A DNA stretch of 61,481 nt from Massilia yuzhufengensis (GTDB lineage Bacteria > Pseudomonadota > Gammaproteobacteria > Burkholderiales > Burkholderiaceae_D). Position numbers and translations under genes: made by a program. The stretch covers positions 1 to 61,481 of the forward strand of contig NZ_FOLD01000032.1 of assembly GCF_900112225.1 (NCBI RefSeq), given 5' to 3'. Each line of letters opens with the position of its first letter. Position 1 is the stretch's first letter. Shown here piece by piece: positions 43,059 through 52,223 of this stretch. The notes beneath the pieces were generated by a model. The model saw only the letters and a list, made by a program, of their open reading frames with translations, did no database searches and was not told where the DNA came from.

Positions 43059-45323
43059 TCAGCGCTTCGCTTTCTCTCGCGCCACCCAGTACAGCAGGCC
43101 GATAATCGCCGCGTACGGGATCAGCGTCAGCAGGTTGGCATTGGGCCCCGCGAAGAACGGGTTCGAGGCCTCGGCCCACTTGGCCATGCTGGAGTCGAAA
43201 TCGGTCAGCACGCCCGCCGTGATGGCGATGATGATGCCGGCCAGCGCGCCGCCGGCGATGTAGCCCGAAGCCAGCAAGGTGCCCGAGCTGCGGTCGCCCG
43301 CGGCCTGGCGCTCTTCGTCGTTCATGTCGGCGTTCTGCGGCAGCTTGTTGTTGCGGCGGTCGGCCAGCCAGCGCACCATGCCGCCCACCGCGATCGGCAG
43401 GGTGGAGATCAGCGGCAGGTAGACGCCCACCGAAAACGCCAGCGCGTGCACGCCCGCCATCTCCAGCACCACCGAGATCATCACGCCGAACAGCACCAGC
43501 GTCCATGGCAGCTGCTGGTCGAGGATGCCCTTGATAATATAGGACATCAAGACCGCCTTCGGCGCGTCGAATTTCTTCACCTCGGTGCCGTCGGGACGGG
43601 TCTTGTGGGTGCCGTTGATGCCTGGATCGACCAGGTAGGCCAGCTTGCCGTCGTTGGCAACCAGGTACTTGCCGGCCGGGCCGCCCACGGTGTCGCTCTT
43701 CTGCCAGACCTTGTAGGTGTTGGTGTCGGTGGCAGCCTGCGGGCCTTGCAGCTGCGCCGTCTGGGTCAGCTTGGAGGCGTCCACGGTCAGGCCGGGCGCC
43801 ACCTGCGCCGCCGGCACGTACACGGTGCCGGCTTCGTTCAGCTTCAACAGGATCGGGCCGAGGATCAGCGCCGACGCAAACGCGCCGCACAGGATCGCAT
43901 ACTGCTGCATGCGCGGCGTGGAGCCGACCAGGTAGCCGGTCTTCAAATCCTGCGAGGTGGTGCCGGCATTGCTGGCGGCGATGCAGACGATGGCGCCGAC
44001 CGACAGCGCGGTGACGTAGTAGCGCCCGCCGGTCCAGCCCATGACCAGGAAGATCAGGCAGGTGAACAGCAGCGTGGCCACCGCCATGCCGGAAATCGGG
44101 TTCGACGACGAGCCCACTTCGCCGGTCAGGCGCGAGGACACGGTGGCGAACAGGAAGCCGAACACCAGGATCAGCAGCGCGCCCAGCAGGTTCATGTGCA
44201 GCGGGGTCGAGAAGGTGATGATGGCGATGATGGCCAGGCAGCCGATCAGCACCCATTTGAGCGGAATGTCCTGGTCGGTGCGCAGTACGGGACCATTCGC
44301 CTTCGCTGCCGCGCCCTTGCCCATGCCGGACAGGCCGCCGGTGAGGCCCTTCCAGATCGTCGGCAGCGAGCGCACCAGCGAAATCAGGCCGCCGGCCGCC
44401 ACGGCGCCGGCGCCGATGTAGAGCACATAGGCGTTGCGGATATCGTCGGGGCCCATGTCTTTAATGAGCATGGTCCCCGGGGCCAGCGGCACGGTCAGCA
44501 GCTCGCCGAAGAACTTGATCATCGGGATCAAGAGCAGGTAGGACAGCACGCCACCCGCCGCCATCGTGAAGGCGATGCGCGGGCCGATGATATAGCCCAC
44601 GCCCAGCAGCTCGGGCGAGACTTCGGCGCCAGCCGAGCCGCCCCTGAGCGGATTGGCGAATTCGAAATTGACGTAGTCGCGCCAGCCCTTGAACGACACG
44701 CTCAGGGTCTTGTACAGCAGGCCGATGCCGAAGCCGCCAAAGATGATCATGGCGCGGCGCTTGGCGTCACGGGCGGCGTCCGATCCTTCTTCGCGCGCTT
44801 CGCCGGCGGCTTCGCGCGAGGTCTCGGTGGCGGCGGCTTTCAGCACTTCGGCGCAGGCCGTGCCTTCCGGGTACTTCAGTTCGCGGTGGGCGTCGACGAT
44901 CATGGTGCGGCGCATCGGGATCATCATCAGGATGCCCAGCAGGCCGCCCAGCACGCCCACCAGCATCACGCGCGAGATCTCCAGGTCGAAGCCGAGGATC
45001 ATAATCGCGGGCATGGTCACGCCCAGCCCGAAGGCCAGCGATTCGCCGGCCGAACCGGCCGTTTGGGTGATGCTGTTTTCCAGGATGGTGGATTCGCGCG
45101 CGCCGAATTTCTTCGCAGTGTGGAACAGTGTGATGGCGATGACCGCCACCGGGATCGAAGCGCTGACCGTCAGGCCGACCTTCAGCACCAGGTAGAGCGA
45201 AGAGGCGCCGAAGATCATGCCGAGCACCACCCCCATGATCAAGGCCCGCAGCGTCATTTCAGGCAGTTGTGCGCTGGCCGGGATATAGGGTTTGAACGCG
45301 GCCGGATGTGGATCGTAAGGCAT
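43059..45323 (-). CDS. OPT-family oligopeptide transporter
   Basis: 754 residues with some 15 hydrophobic helices. The start LRALIMGVVLGMIFGASSLYL, the NSITQTAGSAGESLAFGLG segment, YPEGTACAEVLKA and SNAGTTSQDLKTGYLVGSTP are OPT landmarks. An unusual soluble insertion of about 120 residues (near 510-630, KLNEAGTVYVPAAQV to KKFDAPKAVLMSYI) probably lies in the periplasm. It likely imports oligopeptides or metal-peptide conjugates by proton symport. Confidence 0.92.
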   Translation of the reverse strand: MPYDPHPAAFKPYIPASAQLPEMTLRALIMGVVLGMIFGASSLYLVLKVGLTVSASIPVAVIAITLFHTAKKFGARESTILENSITQTAGSAGESLAFGLGVTMPAIMILGFDLEISRVMLVGVLGGLLGILMMIPMRRTMIVDAHRELKYPEGTACAEVLKAAATETSREAAGEAREEGSDAARDAKRRAMIIFGGFGIGLLYKTLSVSFKGWRDYVNFEFANPLRGGSAGAEVSPELLGVGYIIGPRIAFTMAAGGVLSYLLLIPMIKFFGELLTVPLAPGTMLIKDMGPDDIRNAYVLYIGAGAVAAGGLISLVRSLPTIWKGLTGGLSGMGKGAAAKANGPVLRTDQDIPLKWVLIGCLAIIAIITFSTPLHMNLLGALLILVFGFLFATVSSRLTGEVGSSSNPISGMAVATLLFTCLIFLVMGWTGGRYYVTALSVGAIVCIAASNAGTTSQDLKTGYLVGSTPRMQQYAILCGAFASALILGPILLKLNEAGTVYVPAAQVAPGLTVDASKLTQTAQLQGPQAATDTNTYKVWQKSDTVGGPAGKYLVANDGKLAYLVDPGINGTHKTRPDGTEVKKFDAPKAVLMSYIIKGILDQQLPWTLVLFGVMISVVLEMAGVHALAFSVGVYLPLISTLPIAVGGMVRWLADRRNNKLPQNADMNDEERQAAGDRSSGTLLASGYIAGGALAGIIIAITAGVLTDFDSSMAKWAEASNPFFAGPNANLLTLIPYAAIIGLLYWVAREKAKR

Positions 45324-45401
45324 GGAATTCCTCTGCTGTGCAGTCTTCGGTAGGGCGGAATCCGTGACTATGGCACATGCCGAAATGGAATGAAAGCGGT
45401 T

Positions 45402-45407
45402 TATAAT
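45402..45407 (+). promoter_or_regulatory. Probable -10 box upstream of the PBP1A gene
   Basis: A perfect TATAAT about 51 bases before the chosen GTG start. The -35 region is not recognisable. Confidence 0.35.
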
Positions 45408-45457
45408 CCGGCGTCCGTGGCCCTGTGCAGCGCCGGCCTTACCAAGAGAGTTCAGTA

Positions 45458-47863
45458 GTGACCAAGCCTTCCCCGCCGCCGGCCAAGCCGTCCCGCCGTG
45501 TGCTTCGCTTCATCCTGTTCGCGCTGGCCGCCATGCTGCTGTTCGCGGCCGGCGCCGTGATCTACCTGATGGCGACGATCCTGCCGAATGTGCCGAAGAT
45601 CGATGCCGTCACCGACTACCGCCCCAAGATCCCGCTGCGTATTTACACCGCCGACAATGTCCTGATCGGCGAATTCGGCGTCGAGCACCGCGACTTCGTG
45701 CCGATCGCGAAGGTGCCGAAGATGATGAAGACCGCGCTGCTGGCCATCGAGGACACCCGCTTCTATGAACATGGCGGCATCGACTGGATCCGCGCCGCCG
45801 GCGCCGCGAAGTCCAACCTGCGCGGGGGCTTCCGCCAGGGCGCCTCGACCATCACGATGCAGGTGGCGCGCAACTTCTTCCTGTCGCGCGAGAAGCTCGT
45901 ATCGCGCAAGCTCACCGAGATCGCGCTGGCCTACCGCATCGAGGATGCGCTGACCAAGGACCAGATCCTCGAGCTGTACATGAACCAGATCTTCCTCGGC
46001 AACCGCTCCTACGGTTTTTCCAGCGCGGCGCGCAGCTACTTCGGCAAGTCGCTGGGTGAACTCACCATCGCCGAGACCGCGATGCTGGCCGGCCTGCCGC
46101 AAAACCCCTCGCGCCACAACCCGGTATCGAACCCGAAGCGCGCGCAGCAGCGCCAGCATGCGGTGCTCAAGCGCCTGTATGAGCTGGGCGACATCACCGA
46201 ACCCGAATACCGCAGCGCGCTGGCCGAACCCCTGCGCATCAAACGCGGCCCGCAAGCCTTCGATACCAGGGCCGACTACGTGGCCGAACTGGCGCGCCAG
46301 GCCGTGTACGCGCAGTTCGCCGAAGCCTCGTACGAGCGCGGCATCACCGTGATCACCACCATCCTGAAGGCCGAACAGGATGCGGCCTACGAATCGGTGC
46401 GCCGCAACGTGCTCGATTACGACCAGCGCCACGGCTACCGCGGGCCGGAAGCGCGCATCGAGCTTCCCACCGACCCGGTCGAGCGCGAGGAAGCGATCGT
46501 CGAGGCACTGCAGAAGCGCCCGTCGAGCGACGGCCTGCTGCCGGCGATGGTCATCGCCGCCTCCCCTGGCGAGGTGCGGGTGGAGACCCTGAGCGGCGAC
46601 GACATCACGATCGACGGCGCGGGACTGAAGTTCGCCTCCGCCGGCCTGTCACCGAAAGGCAAGGAAAGCGTGCGCATCGCGCCGGGCGCGGTGATCCGCA
46701 TCAAGAAGCACACCGGCAAGGACGGCAAGGACGACTGGTCGATCACCCAGGTGCCGCAGGTGGCCGCGGCCTTCGTCGCGATCGACGCCGACACCGGCGC
46801 CTACCACGCGCTGGTGGGCGGCTTCGACTACAACCTGCAGAAGTTCAACCACGTGACGCAAGCCTGGCGCCAGCCGGGGTCCGCGATCAAGCCCTTCGTC
46901 TATTCGGCCGCCCTGGAAAAAGGCTATTCGCCGGGCACCCGCATCCTCGACGCGCCGCTCGACATGCCGGGCGAGAATGCAGGCGACACCTGGTCGCCGC
47001 AGAACGACGACGGCGTGTTCGACGGGCCGATCACGATGCGCCGCTCGCTGGCGCACTCGAAGAACGTGACCACGGTGCGCCTGCTGCGCGCCGTCGGCGT
47101 CGACTTCGCGCACGACTTCCTGGGCCGCTTCGGCTACGACCTGCCGCGCCATGCCAAGAACTACACCCTGGCCCTGGGCACGGGTGCGGTCACGCCCTTG
47201 CAGATGGCCGGCGCCTACGCGGTATTCGCCAATGGCGGCTACCGCGTCAAGCCCTACCTGATCTCGAAAATCGTCGACGGCGACGGCACCATCATCGTCG
47301 AGAACAAGCCGCCGGCGGCGAAGCAGGACGGCGAGCGCGTGATCGATGCGCGCAACGCCTTCGTGGTCGACACCATGCTGCGCGACGTCACCCGCTACGG
47401 CACCGGCGCCGCCTCGGTGCAGAAGCTCGGGCGCAATGACATCGCCGGCAAGACCGGCACCACCAGCGACGCGATCGACGGCTGGTTCGCCGGCTATGGC
47501 GGTAACGTGGTGGCGGTGGCATGGATGGGCTACGACGAACCGCGTTCCCTCGGCGGGCGCGAGTTCGGCGCCACGCTGGCCCTGCCGATCTGGATCGACT
47601 ACATGCGCGTGGCGCTGGCCAAGGTTCCGCCGCAGGCAGAGAAAATCGAACCGGAAGGCGTGGTGCGCGAGAACGACGACTGGATCTATGAAGAGTTCAT
47701 GGAGCGGCCCGACCTGCGCGTGATCGACATCGATCCGGGCCTGGACGAGCAGGCTCCTGCGGTGGACCCGGAAACCGGCGAGCCTGCGCTGCAGGAAACT
47801 CCCGCGCCGCCGCCCGCGCCTGTGGCGCCGCCGCCACCGCCCCCGCCCGACGCGATTTTCTGA
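45458..47863 (+). CDS. mrcA: Bifunctional penicillin-binding protein 1A
   Basis: 801 residues. A cytoplasmic tail and TM anchor (about 14-42) precede the GT51 glycosyltransferase (about 60-230) with AIEDTRFYEHGGIDW, QGASTITMQVARN and ELYMNQIFLGN. An OB/ODD-like domain follows, then the transpeptidase with SxxK (GSAIKPFVYSAAL), SxN (SKNVTTVRLL) and KTG (GKTGTTSDAIDGWFAGY). The tail is a proline-rich run. It polymerises and cross-links peptidoglycan. GTG 45458 is preferred (AAGAGAG upstream); an in-frame GTG at 45425 would add 11 residues. Confidence 0.95.
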   Translation: MTKPSPPPAKPSRRVLRFILFALAAMLLFAAGAVIYLMATILPNVPKIDAVTDYRPKIPLRIYTADNVLIGEFGVEHRDFVPIAKVPKMMKTALLAIEDTRFYEHGGIDWIRAAGAAKSNLRGGFRQGASTITMQVARNFFLSREKLVSRKLTEIALAYRIEDALTKDQILELYMNQIFLGNRSYGFSSAARSYFGKSLGELTIAETAMLAGLPQNPSRHNPVSNPKRAQQRQHAVLKRLYELGDITEPEYRSALAEPLRIKRGPQAFDTRADYVAELARQAVYAQFAEASYERGITVITTILKAEQDAAYESVRRNVLDYDQRHGYRGPEARIELPTDPVEREEAIVEALQKRPSSDGLLPAMVIAASPGEVRVETLSGDDITIDGAGLKFASAGLSPKGKESVRIAPGAVIRIKKHTGKDGKDDWSITQVPQVAAAFVAIDADTGAYHALVGGFDYNLQKFNHVTQAWRQPGSAIKPFVYSAALEKGYSPGTRILDAPLDMPGENAGDTWSPQNDDGVFDGPITMRRSLAHSKNVTTVRLLRAVGVDFAHDFLGRFGYDLPRHAKNYTLALGTGAVTPLQMAGAYAVFANGGYRVKPYLISKIVDGDGTIIVENKPPAAKQDGERVIDARNAFVVDTMLRDVTRYGTGAASVQKLGRNDIAGKTGTTSDAIDGWFAGYGGNVVAVAWMGYDEPRSLGGREFGATLALPIWIDYMRVALAKVPPQAEKIEPEGVVRENDDWIYEEFMERPDLRVIDIDPGLDEQAPAVDPETGEPALQETPAPPPAPVAPPPPPPPDAIF

Positions 47864-47875
47864 TGCTATGCTGAC

Positions 47876-47902
47876 GTGGTTCCTGCCTTGCGCGGGAACC
47901 AC
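47876..47902. repeat. Hairpin of the REP-like type after mrcA
   Basis: Arms GTGGTTCC and GGAACCAC with additional inner pairs around a short loop (TTCCTGCCTTGCGCGGGAA core). It may slow transcription after mrcA, but there is no U-tract. Confidence 0.6.
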
Positions 47903-47974
47903 GCGGGCCGCCCGCAGGTCTGTCATTGGACGGTTCCCGATCCATTATCCAGCACCATTCCTGAGGAGAGCAGC

Positions 47975-48335
47975 ATGGCCTACGTCGACGGTTTCCTCAT
48001 TCCCCTTCCGAAATCCAATATCGAGCGCTACCGCGAGGTCGCCACCCGCTGCGGCGAGATCTGGCGCGAGCATGGCGCCCTGCAGTTCCGCGAATGCATT
48101 GCCGACGATGTCAAGCCGGGCAAGTTCACGTCTTTCCCGCAGTCAGTGAACCTTGGAAGATGGAGAGACCGTGATCTTTTCGTGGATCGTCTACGAATCG
48201 CGTGAAAAACGCGATGAGGTGAACGACAAGGTCATGAAAGACCCGCGCATGGCCGAGCTCATGAAGCCGGAAGCCATGCCCTTCGACGGCAAGCGCATGA
48301 TCTACGGCGGCTTCGACGTGCTGGTCGATCTGTAG
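47975..48335 (+). pseudogene. DUF1428 family gene interrupted by a single-base frameshift
   Basis: The 5' part encodes MAYVDGFLIPLPKSNIERYR to KPGKFTSFPQSVNL. The family sequence continues without loss in the next frame as EDGETVIFSWIVYESREKRD to GKRMIYGGFDVLVDL. Removing one T at 48153/48154 (CCTTGGAA to CCTGGAA) restores a single 119-residue frame. DUF1428 proteins are small ferredoxin-like-fold (dimeric alpha/beta barrel) proteins of unknown role. A real recent mutation and a sequencing error are both possible. GAGGAGAG precedes the ATG. Confidence 0.88.
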
Positions 48336-48421
48336 TCGTCAATACCGGGCCGCGGCGGTCAAGCGGCCGGTTTCGCACCGGCCGGCGCGTCAGCATGCTC
48401 GAATCCCACAAAAGTGTTAAA

Positions 48422-48463
48422 TGACAACGTGAAATGTCAAAGAATGACTCCGCACAATTGACA
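48422..48463 (+). promoter_or_regulatory. Candidate operator/promoter region of the PYP-like operon
   Basis: An inverted repeat TGACA-N8-TGTCA (48422-48439) lies upstream of a perfect TTGACA (48458-48463). The word TGACAACG occurs in both. A convincing -10 box at 17 bases is lacking, so an activator or alternative sigma may be needed. This is suggestive only. Confidence 0.35.
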
Positions 48464-48534
48464 ACGGCACTGGCGGCGTGCCAACATCAGTTTCCTCATA
48501 TCAACTGACCTGTTCCTGCAGGGACCGCCACGCC

Positions 48535-48924
48535 ATGAATGCATCCACCCTGTCGTTCTCGACTGCCGACTTGGCCTCGCATTTGGATAACTGCACCCCG
48601 GAACAGCTCGACCAGCTCGACTTCGGCGTGATCGGCTTCGACGCCGACAGCAATGTCCAGCTCTACAACGCATTCGAATCCGAGGCCGCCGGCCTGTCGC
48701 CGCAGCGCGTGATCGGCCAGCCGCTGTTCACCAATGTCGCTCCGTGCATGAACAACTTCATGGTCGCCCAGCGTTTCGAAGATGCGCAAGACGCCGGCAG
48801 CACGCTCGACGAGACGGTCGACTATGTCCTGACCCTGCGCATGCGCCCGGTAAAGGTGAAGCTGCGCCTGCTGGCCAGCCCCGCCGGCGCCAGCCGCTAC
48901 GTCCTCGTCCAGCGCCAGCTGTAA
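48535..48924 (+). CDS. pyp: Photoactive yellow protein-like PAS protein
   Basis: 129 residues, one PAS domain, the size of photoactive yellow protein (PYP, 125). Aligned by eye, Tyr44, Glu48 and Cys71 have exactly the spacing of PYP Tyr42, Glu46 and Cys69, the hydrogen-bond pair and the cysteine that carries p-coumaric acid. YNAFE matches YNAAE, NVAPC matches DVAPC, and the C-terminal RPVKVKLRL ... RYVLVQR follows TPTKVKVHM ... YWVFVKR. PYP Thr50 and Arg52 are replaced by Ala52 and Leu54, which would shift colour and kinetics. The chromophore enzymes (tyrosine ammonia-lyase, coumarate ligase) are not in the window. A c-di-GMP cyclase gene starts 6 bases downstream. A non-photoactive relative that uses the Cys otherwise is possible. 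Confidence 0.78.
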   Translation: MNASTLSFSTADLASHLDNCTPEQLDQLDFGVIGFDADSNVQLYNAFESEAAGLSPQRVIGQPLFTNVAPCMNNFMVAQRFEDAQDAGSTLDETVDYVLTLRMRPVKVKLRLLASPAGASRYVLVQRQL

Positions 48925-48930
48925 CCCACG

Positions 48931-50280
48931 GTGGACGATACCGAGCAGCTGCGCGCCGAGCATGAGGCGCTGATCCAGTTCCTGTACCTGGCACCGGTCG
49001 GCCTGGTGCAGGCGGATATCGATGGCGGCATCGTCATGATGAACCCGATCTCGGCCCAGCTGCTCATGCCGCTCTCGCGCGACGGAGGCCTGGACAACCT
49101 GTTTACGGCGCTGGAGAGCGTGGCGCCGGAACTGCGCCACCTGTGCAGCGGCTACGCCAAGGCCGCCGGCAAGATCTGCGACGGCCTCCACCTGCACCTG
49201 AATGCCGGCCTGCCCGGGAAGAAGGCCCCGCAGATCCTCTCGCTCACCCTGCTCAAGCTCGACGCCCGGCGCCTGATGGCGGTGCTCGACGACGTCACCG
49301 TGCAGGTGCGGCGCGAGCGCCAGCTGCGCCAGAACGACGCCTGGCTCAACGCCATCCTCACCGGCATCACCGACTATGCGCTGGTGGGCCTGGACGCCCA
49401 GGGCGGCATCTTGGAGTGGAACGAGAGCATCGGCCGGGTCACCGGCTACGGCGCCGACGCGGTCGGCAAGCCCTATTCCATCTTCTATCCGCCCGACGCG
49501 ATGACGCCCGAGCACCTGCTCGACCGCCTGCGCGACGCCGGCAAGGACGGCTGGAACCTCGACGAAGGCAAGCGCACCCGCGCCGACGGCAGCGGCTTCT
49601 GGGGCAGCGCCATGATCGCCCCCCTGCCCGAGCGCGAGCCGCCCTGCGGCGCCGCGCCGGAAGGCCCGGCCTATTGCCTGATCCTGCGCGACATCACCGA
49701 CAAGCGCGAATCCAGCGAGCGCCGCCGCCGCGAAGCCTTCGGCGACTACCTCACCGGGCTGGCCAACCGGCGCGCCTTCTTCGAGGCGGCCGAGCAGGAG
49801 CTTCAGCGCAGCAATGCGGTGCCGCGCCCGACCGCCGTGATCGCGATCGACGCCGACCATTTCAAAGCCATCAACGACCGCCACGGCCACCCGGGCGGCG
49901 ATTGCGTGCTGCAGCACCTGGCGGCGATCCTGGGCGAGACCTTCCGCGAAGTGGACGTGGTGGCGCGCATCGGCGGCGAGGAATTCGCCGTGCTGCTGCC
50001 CTCCACCGACCTGCCGCGCGCGGCGGTGGTGGCCGAGCGCCTGCGCTCGGCGGTCGCCTCCGAAGTGGTCGATTTCGAGGGCGCCCGCATCCGCTACACC
50101 GTCAGCGCGGGCGTGGCCAGCCTGGCCGACGGCGAGGGCGGCATCGACCTGCTGCTCAAGCGCGCCGACCAGGCCCTGTACGCGGCCAAGCGCGCCGGCC
50201 GCAACCGGGTCGAGCGCTGGCGCCCCGAGCTGGCCGGCGCCCCCGTCCACCAGGCGCAAGGAGACCGCGATGCTGCCTGA
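48931..50280 (+). CDS. Diguanylate cyclase with two N-terminal sensor domains (PAS-like, PAS, GGDEF)
   Basis: 449 residues, soluble. Domain 1 (about 8-130) is PAS-like, EALIQFLYLAPVGLVQ ... LLMPLSRDGGLDNLF, and is shared with the next protein. A canonical PAS domain follows (about 136-256). The GGDEF domain (about 266-430) has DYLTGLANRRAF, the active GGEEF (348-352) and the product-inhibition I-site RxxD (339-342), five residues before it. It should therefore be a catalytically competent, feedback-controlled c-di-GMP synthase. It starts with GTG 6 bases after the PYP-like gene, and the next gene begins inside its last codons, indicating tight co-translation. Confidence 0.92.
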   Translation: MDDTEQLRAEHEALIQFLYLAPVGLVQADIDGGIVMMNPISAQLLMPLSRDGGLDNLFTALESVAPELRHLCSGYAKAAGKICDGLHLHLNAGLPGKKAPQILSLTLLKLDARRLMAVLDDVTVQVRRERQLRQNDAWLNAILTGITDYALVGLDAQGGILEWNESIGRVTGYGADAVGKPYSIFYPPDAMTPEHLLDRLRDAGKDGWNLDEGKRTRADGSGFWGSAMIAPLPEREPPCGAAPEGPAYCLILRDITDKRESSERRRREAFGDYLTGLANRRAFFEAAEQELQRSNAVPRPTAVIAIDADHFKAINDRHGHPGGDCVLQHLAAILGETFREVDVVARIGGEEFAVLLPSTDLPRAAVVAERLRSAVASEVVDFEGARIRYTVSAGVASLADGEGGIDLLLKRADQALYAAKRAGRNRVERWRPELAGAPVHQAQGDRDAA

Positions 50281-52024
50281 CCCGAGCGACGCCTACGAAG
50301 CCCTGGTGCAGTTCCTGTACCGCGCGCCGATCGGGCTGGCCCAGATCGCGCGCGACGGCGCGGTCGACATGCTCAACCCGATGGCCTCGAACCTCCTGAT
50401 GCCGGTCGCCCGCAGCAGCGGCCTGGACAACCTGTTCACGGTACTGGCGCCGATCGCGCCCCAGCTGCCGGAGCTGGCGCTTGCCTTCACCGAGCCGTCC
50501 GGCGTCATCTGCGAAGGCCTGCGCGCCACGCTGCCGCCCGACATGACGGCGCCCGGCGGGCCGCAGGTGCTGGCGATCAGCCTCATGAAGCTCGATGCCG
50601 AGCGCCTGATGGCGGTCATCACCGACGCCACCCTCGAAGTGCAGCGCGAACAGGAGACGCTGTCGCGCCGCCTGCGCAACGCCGCCCGCACCGACGCCCT
50701 CACCCGCATGCCGAACCGCGAGGCGGTGCGCGAGCAGCTGGGGCGCCTGGTGGCGCGGCCGGCATCGAACGCTGAATTCGCGGTGCTGTTCATGAACTGC
50801 GACCGCTTCCGCCAGATCAACGACACCCTCGGCCAGGCCGGTGGCGACGCGCTGCTGGTGCAGGTCGCCGACCGCATCCGCGGCGCCCTGCGCCCGCCCA
50901 ACGACCGGATCGACAGCGCCAGCGGCACCGGCCAGCTCGCAGCCCGGGTCGGCGGCGACGAATTCGTGGTGGTGCTGGACGGGATGCGCTCGCGCGAAGA
51001 CGCCGAACGCGTGGCCGGCCGCATCCTCGACGCCCTGGCGCTTCCCTACCGGATCCAGGGCCACGAGGTCGTGTGCGGCACCAGCCTGGGCCTGGCCTGG
51101 GGCGCCGAAGGCGCGCGCGACGCCGACCAGGTGCTGCGCAACGCCGGCATCGCGATGGTCGAAGCCAAGCGCGCCGGCGGGGCGCGCCACCTGGTGTTCG
51201 AGACGGCGATGCGCGAACGCGCCGAGCACCGCGCCGACATCGAGGCCGAGCTGCGCCAGGCCCTGGCCGAAGAGCAGCTGTTTGTGGTGTACCAGCCGGT
51301 GGTCGGCCTGCTGGCCGACGGCGGCACCGACCATGCGGCCGGGGTCGAAGCGCTGGTGCGCTGGCGCCACCCGAACCGCGGCATCGTGCCGCCGATCGAG
51401 TTCATCGGCATCGCCGAGGAATGCGGCCTGATCGGGGCACTGGGCGACTTCGTGCTGGAACGTTCCTGCCGCGACTTCATGGACTGGCGCGCGCGGCTCG
51501 GCAGCGGCGCGCCGCGCCTGATCGCCGTGAACCTGTCGCGCGCCCAGCTCGGGCAGCCAGGCTGGATCGACAGCGTGCGCCGCATCCTGCAAGCCTCCGG
51601 CATGCCGCCGGAGCAACTCCAGCTCGAAGTCACCGAGAGCCTGGCCGCGCAAGACCACTGCATCCAGCAGCGCCTGCACGAGCTGAAGGCGCTCGGCATC
51701 CAGCTTGCGCTCGACGATTTCGGCACCGGCTACTCGTCGCTCTCCAGCCTGCACCTGCTGCCGGTCGATACGGTCAAGATCGACCGCTCCTTCGTGAGCC
51801 AGGCCGACACCAGCCACCACCACCGGGTGCTGATCGAAGCGACCGTCAAGGTGGCGCAGAGCCTGGGCATGAAGACGGTGGCCGAGGGCATCGAGACCCA
51901 GTCGCAGGCCGATGTCGTGCGGGCCCAGGGCTGCGCCAAGGGCCAGGGCTATTTCTACAGCCGCCCGCTTCCCTCCGACGGCCTGCTCGAATGGCTCGCC
52001 AGCCACGAGGAAGTGGCGGCCTGA
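50270..52024 (+). CDS. GGDEF-EAL dual-domain c-di-GMP enzyme with PAS-like N-terminal domain
   Basis: 584 residues, soluble. The N-terminal sensor domain (about 8-130, EALVQFLYRAPIGLAQ ... LLMPVARSSGLDNLF) is paralogous to that of the preceding cyclase. The GGDEF domain (about 140-310) has an intact GGDEF (228-232) but no clear RxxD I-site. The EAL domain (about 325-575) has GVEALVRW (360-362), NLSR, EVTES, DDFGTGYSS (482-490), KIDRSFV, AEGIET and GQGYFYSRP, all metal and catalytic residues, so phosphodiesterase activity is expected. The start overlaps the cyclase gene by 11 bases. The pair could raise or lower c-di-GMP in response to one shared signal. Confidence 0.92.
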   Translation: MLPDPSDAYEALVQFLYRAPIGLAQIARDGAVDMLNPMASNLLMPVARSSGLDNLFTVLAPIAPQLPELALAFTEPSGVICEGLRATLPPDMTAPGGPQVLAISLMKLDAERLMAVITDATLEVQREQETLSRRLRNAARTDALTRMPNREAVREQLGRLVARPASNAEFAVLFMNCDRFRQINDTLGQAGGDALLVQVADRIRGALRPPNDRIDSASGTGQLAARVGGDEFVVVLDGMRSREDAERVAGRILDALALPYRIQGHEVVCGTSLGLAWGAEGARDADQVLRNAGIAMVEAKRAGGARHLVFETAMRERAEHRADIEAELRQALAEEQLFVVYQPVVGLLADGGTDHAAGVEALVRWRHPNRGIVPPIEFIGIAEECGLIGALGDFVLERSCRDFMDWRARLGSGAPRLIAVNLSRAQLGQPGWIDSVRRILQASGMPPEQLQLEVTESLAAQDHCIQQRLHELKALGIQLALDDFGTGYSSLSSLHLLPVDTVKIDRSFVSQADTSHHHRVLIEATVKVAQSLGMKTVAEGIETQSQADVVRAQGCAKGQGYFYSRPLPSDGLLEWLASHEEVAA

Positions 52025-52223
52025 GCAGCTTACCGGCCACCGCAGCAGCGGGCCCGGCCGTCCCGCGCGACTTCCTGGCCAGAGCGCAATACCGGACAGT
52101 CACGGCAAAGTTCGCTTGTGAGTATGTACGTTCGGTCCTACGTTGACGAACGCACTGTTCCTATTTCCCGCCCTAAGCGCTCCTCGCATGATGGTCTGAC
52201 CCATCCACCCGAGGAGAATACGA

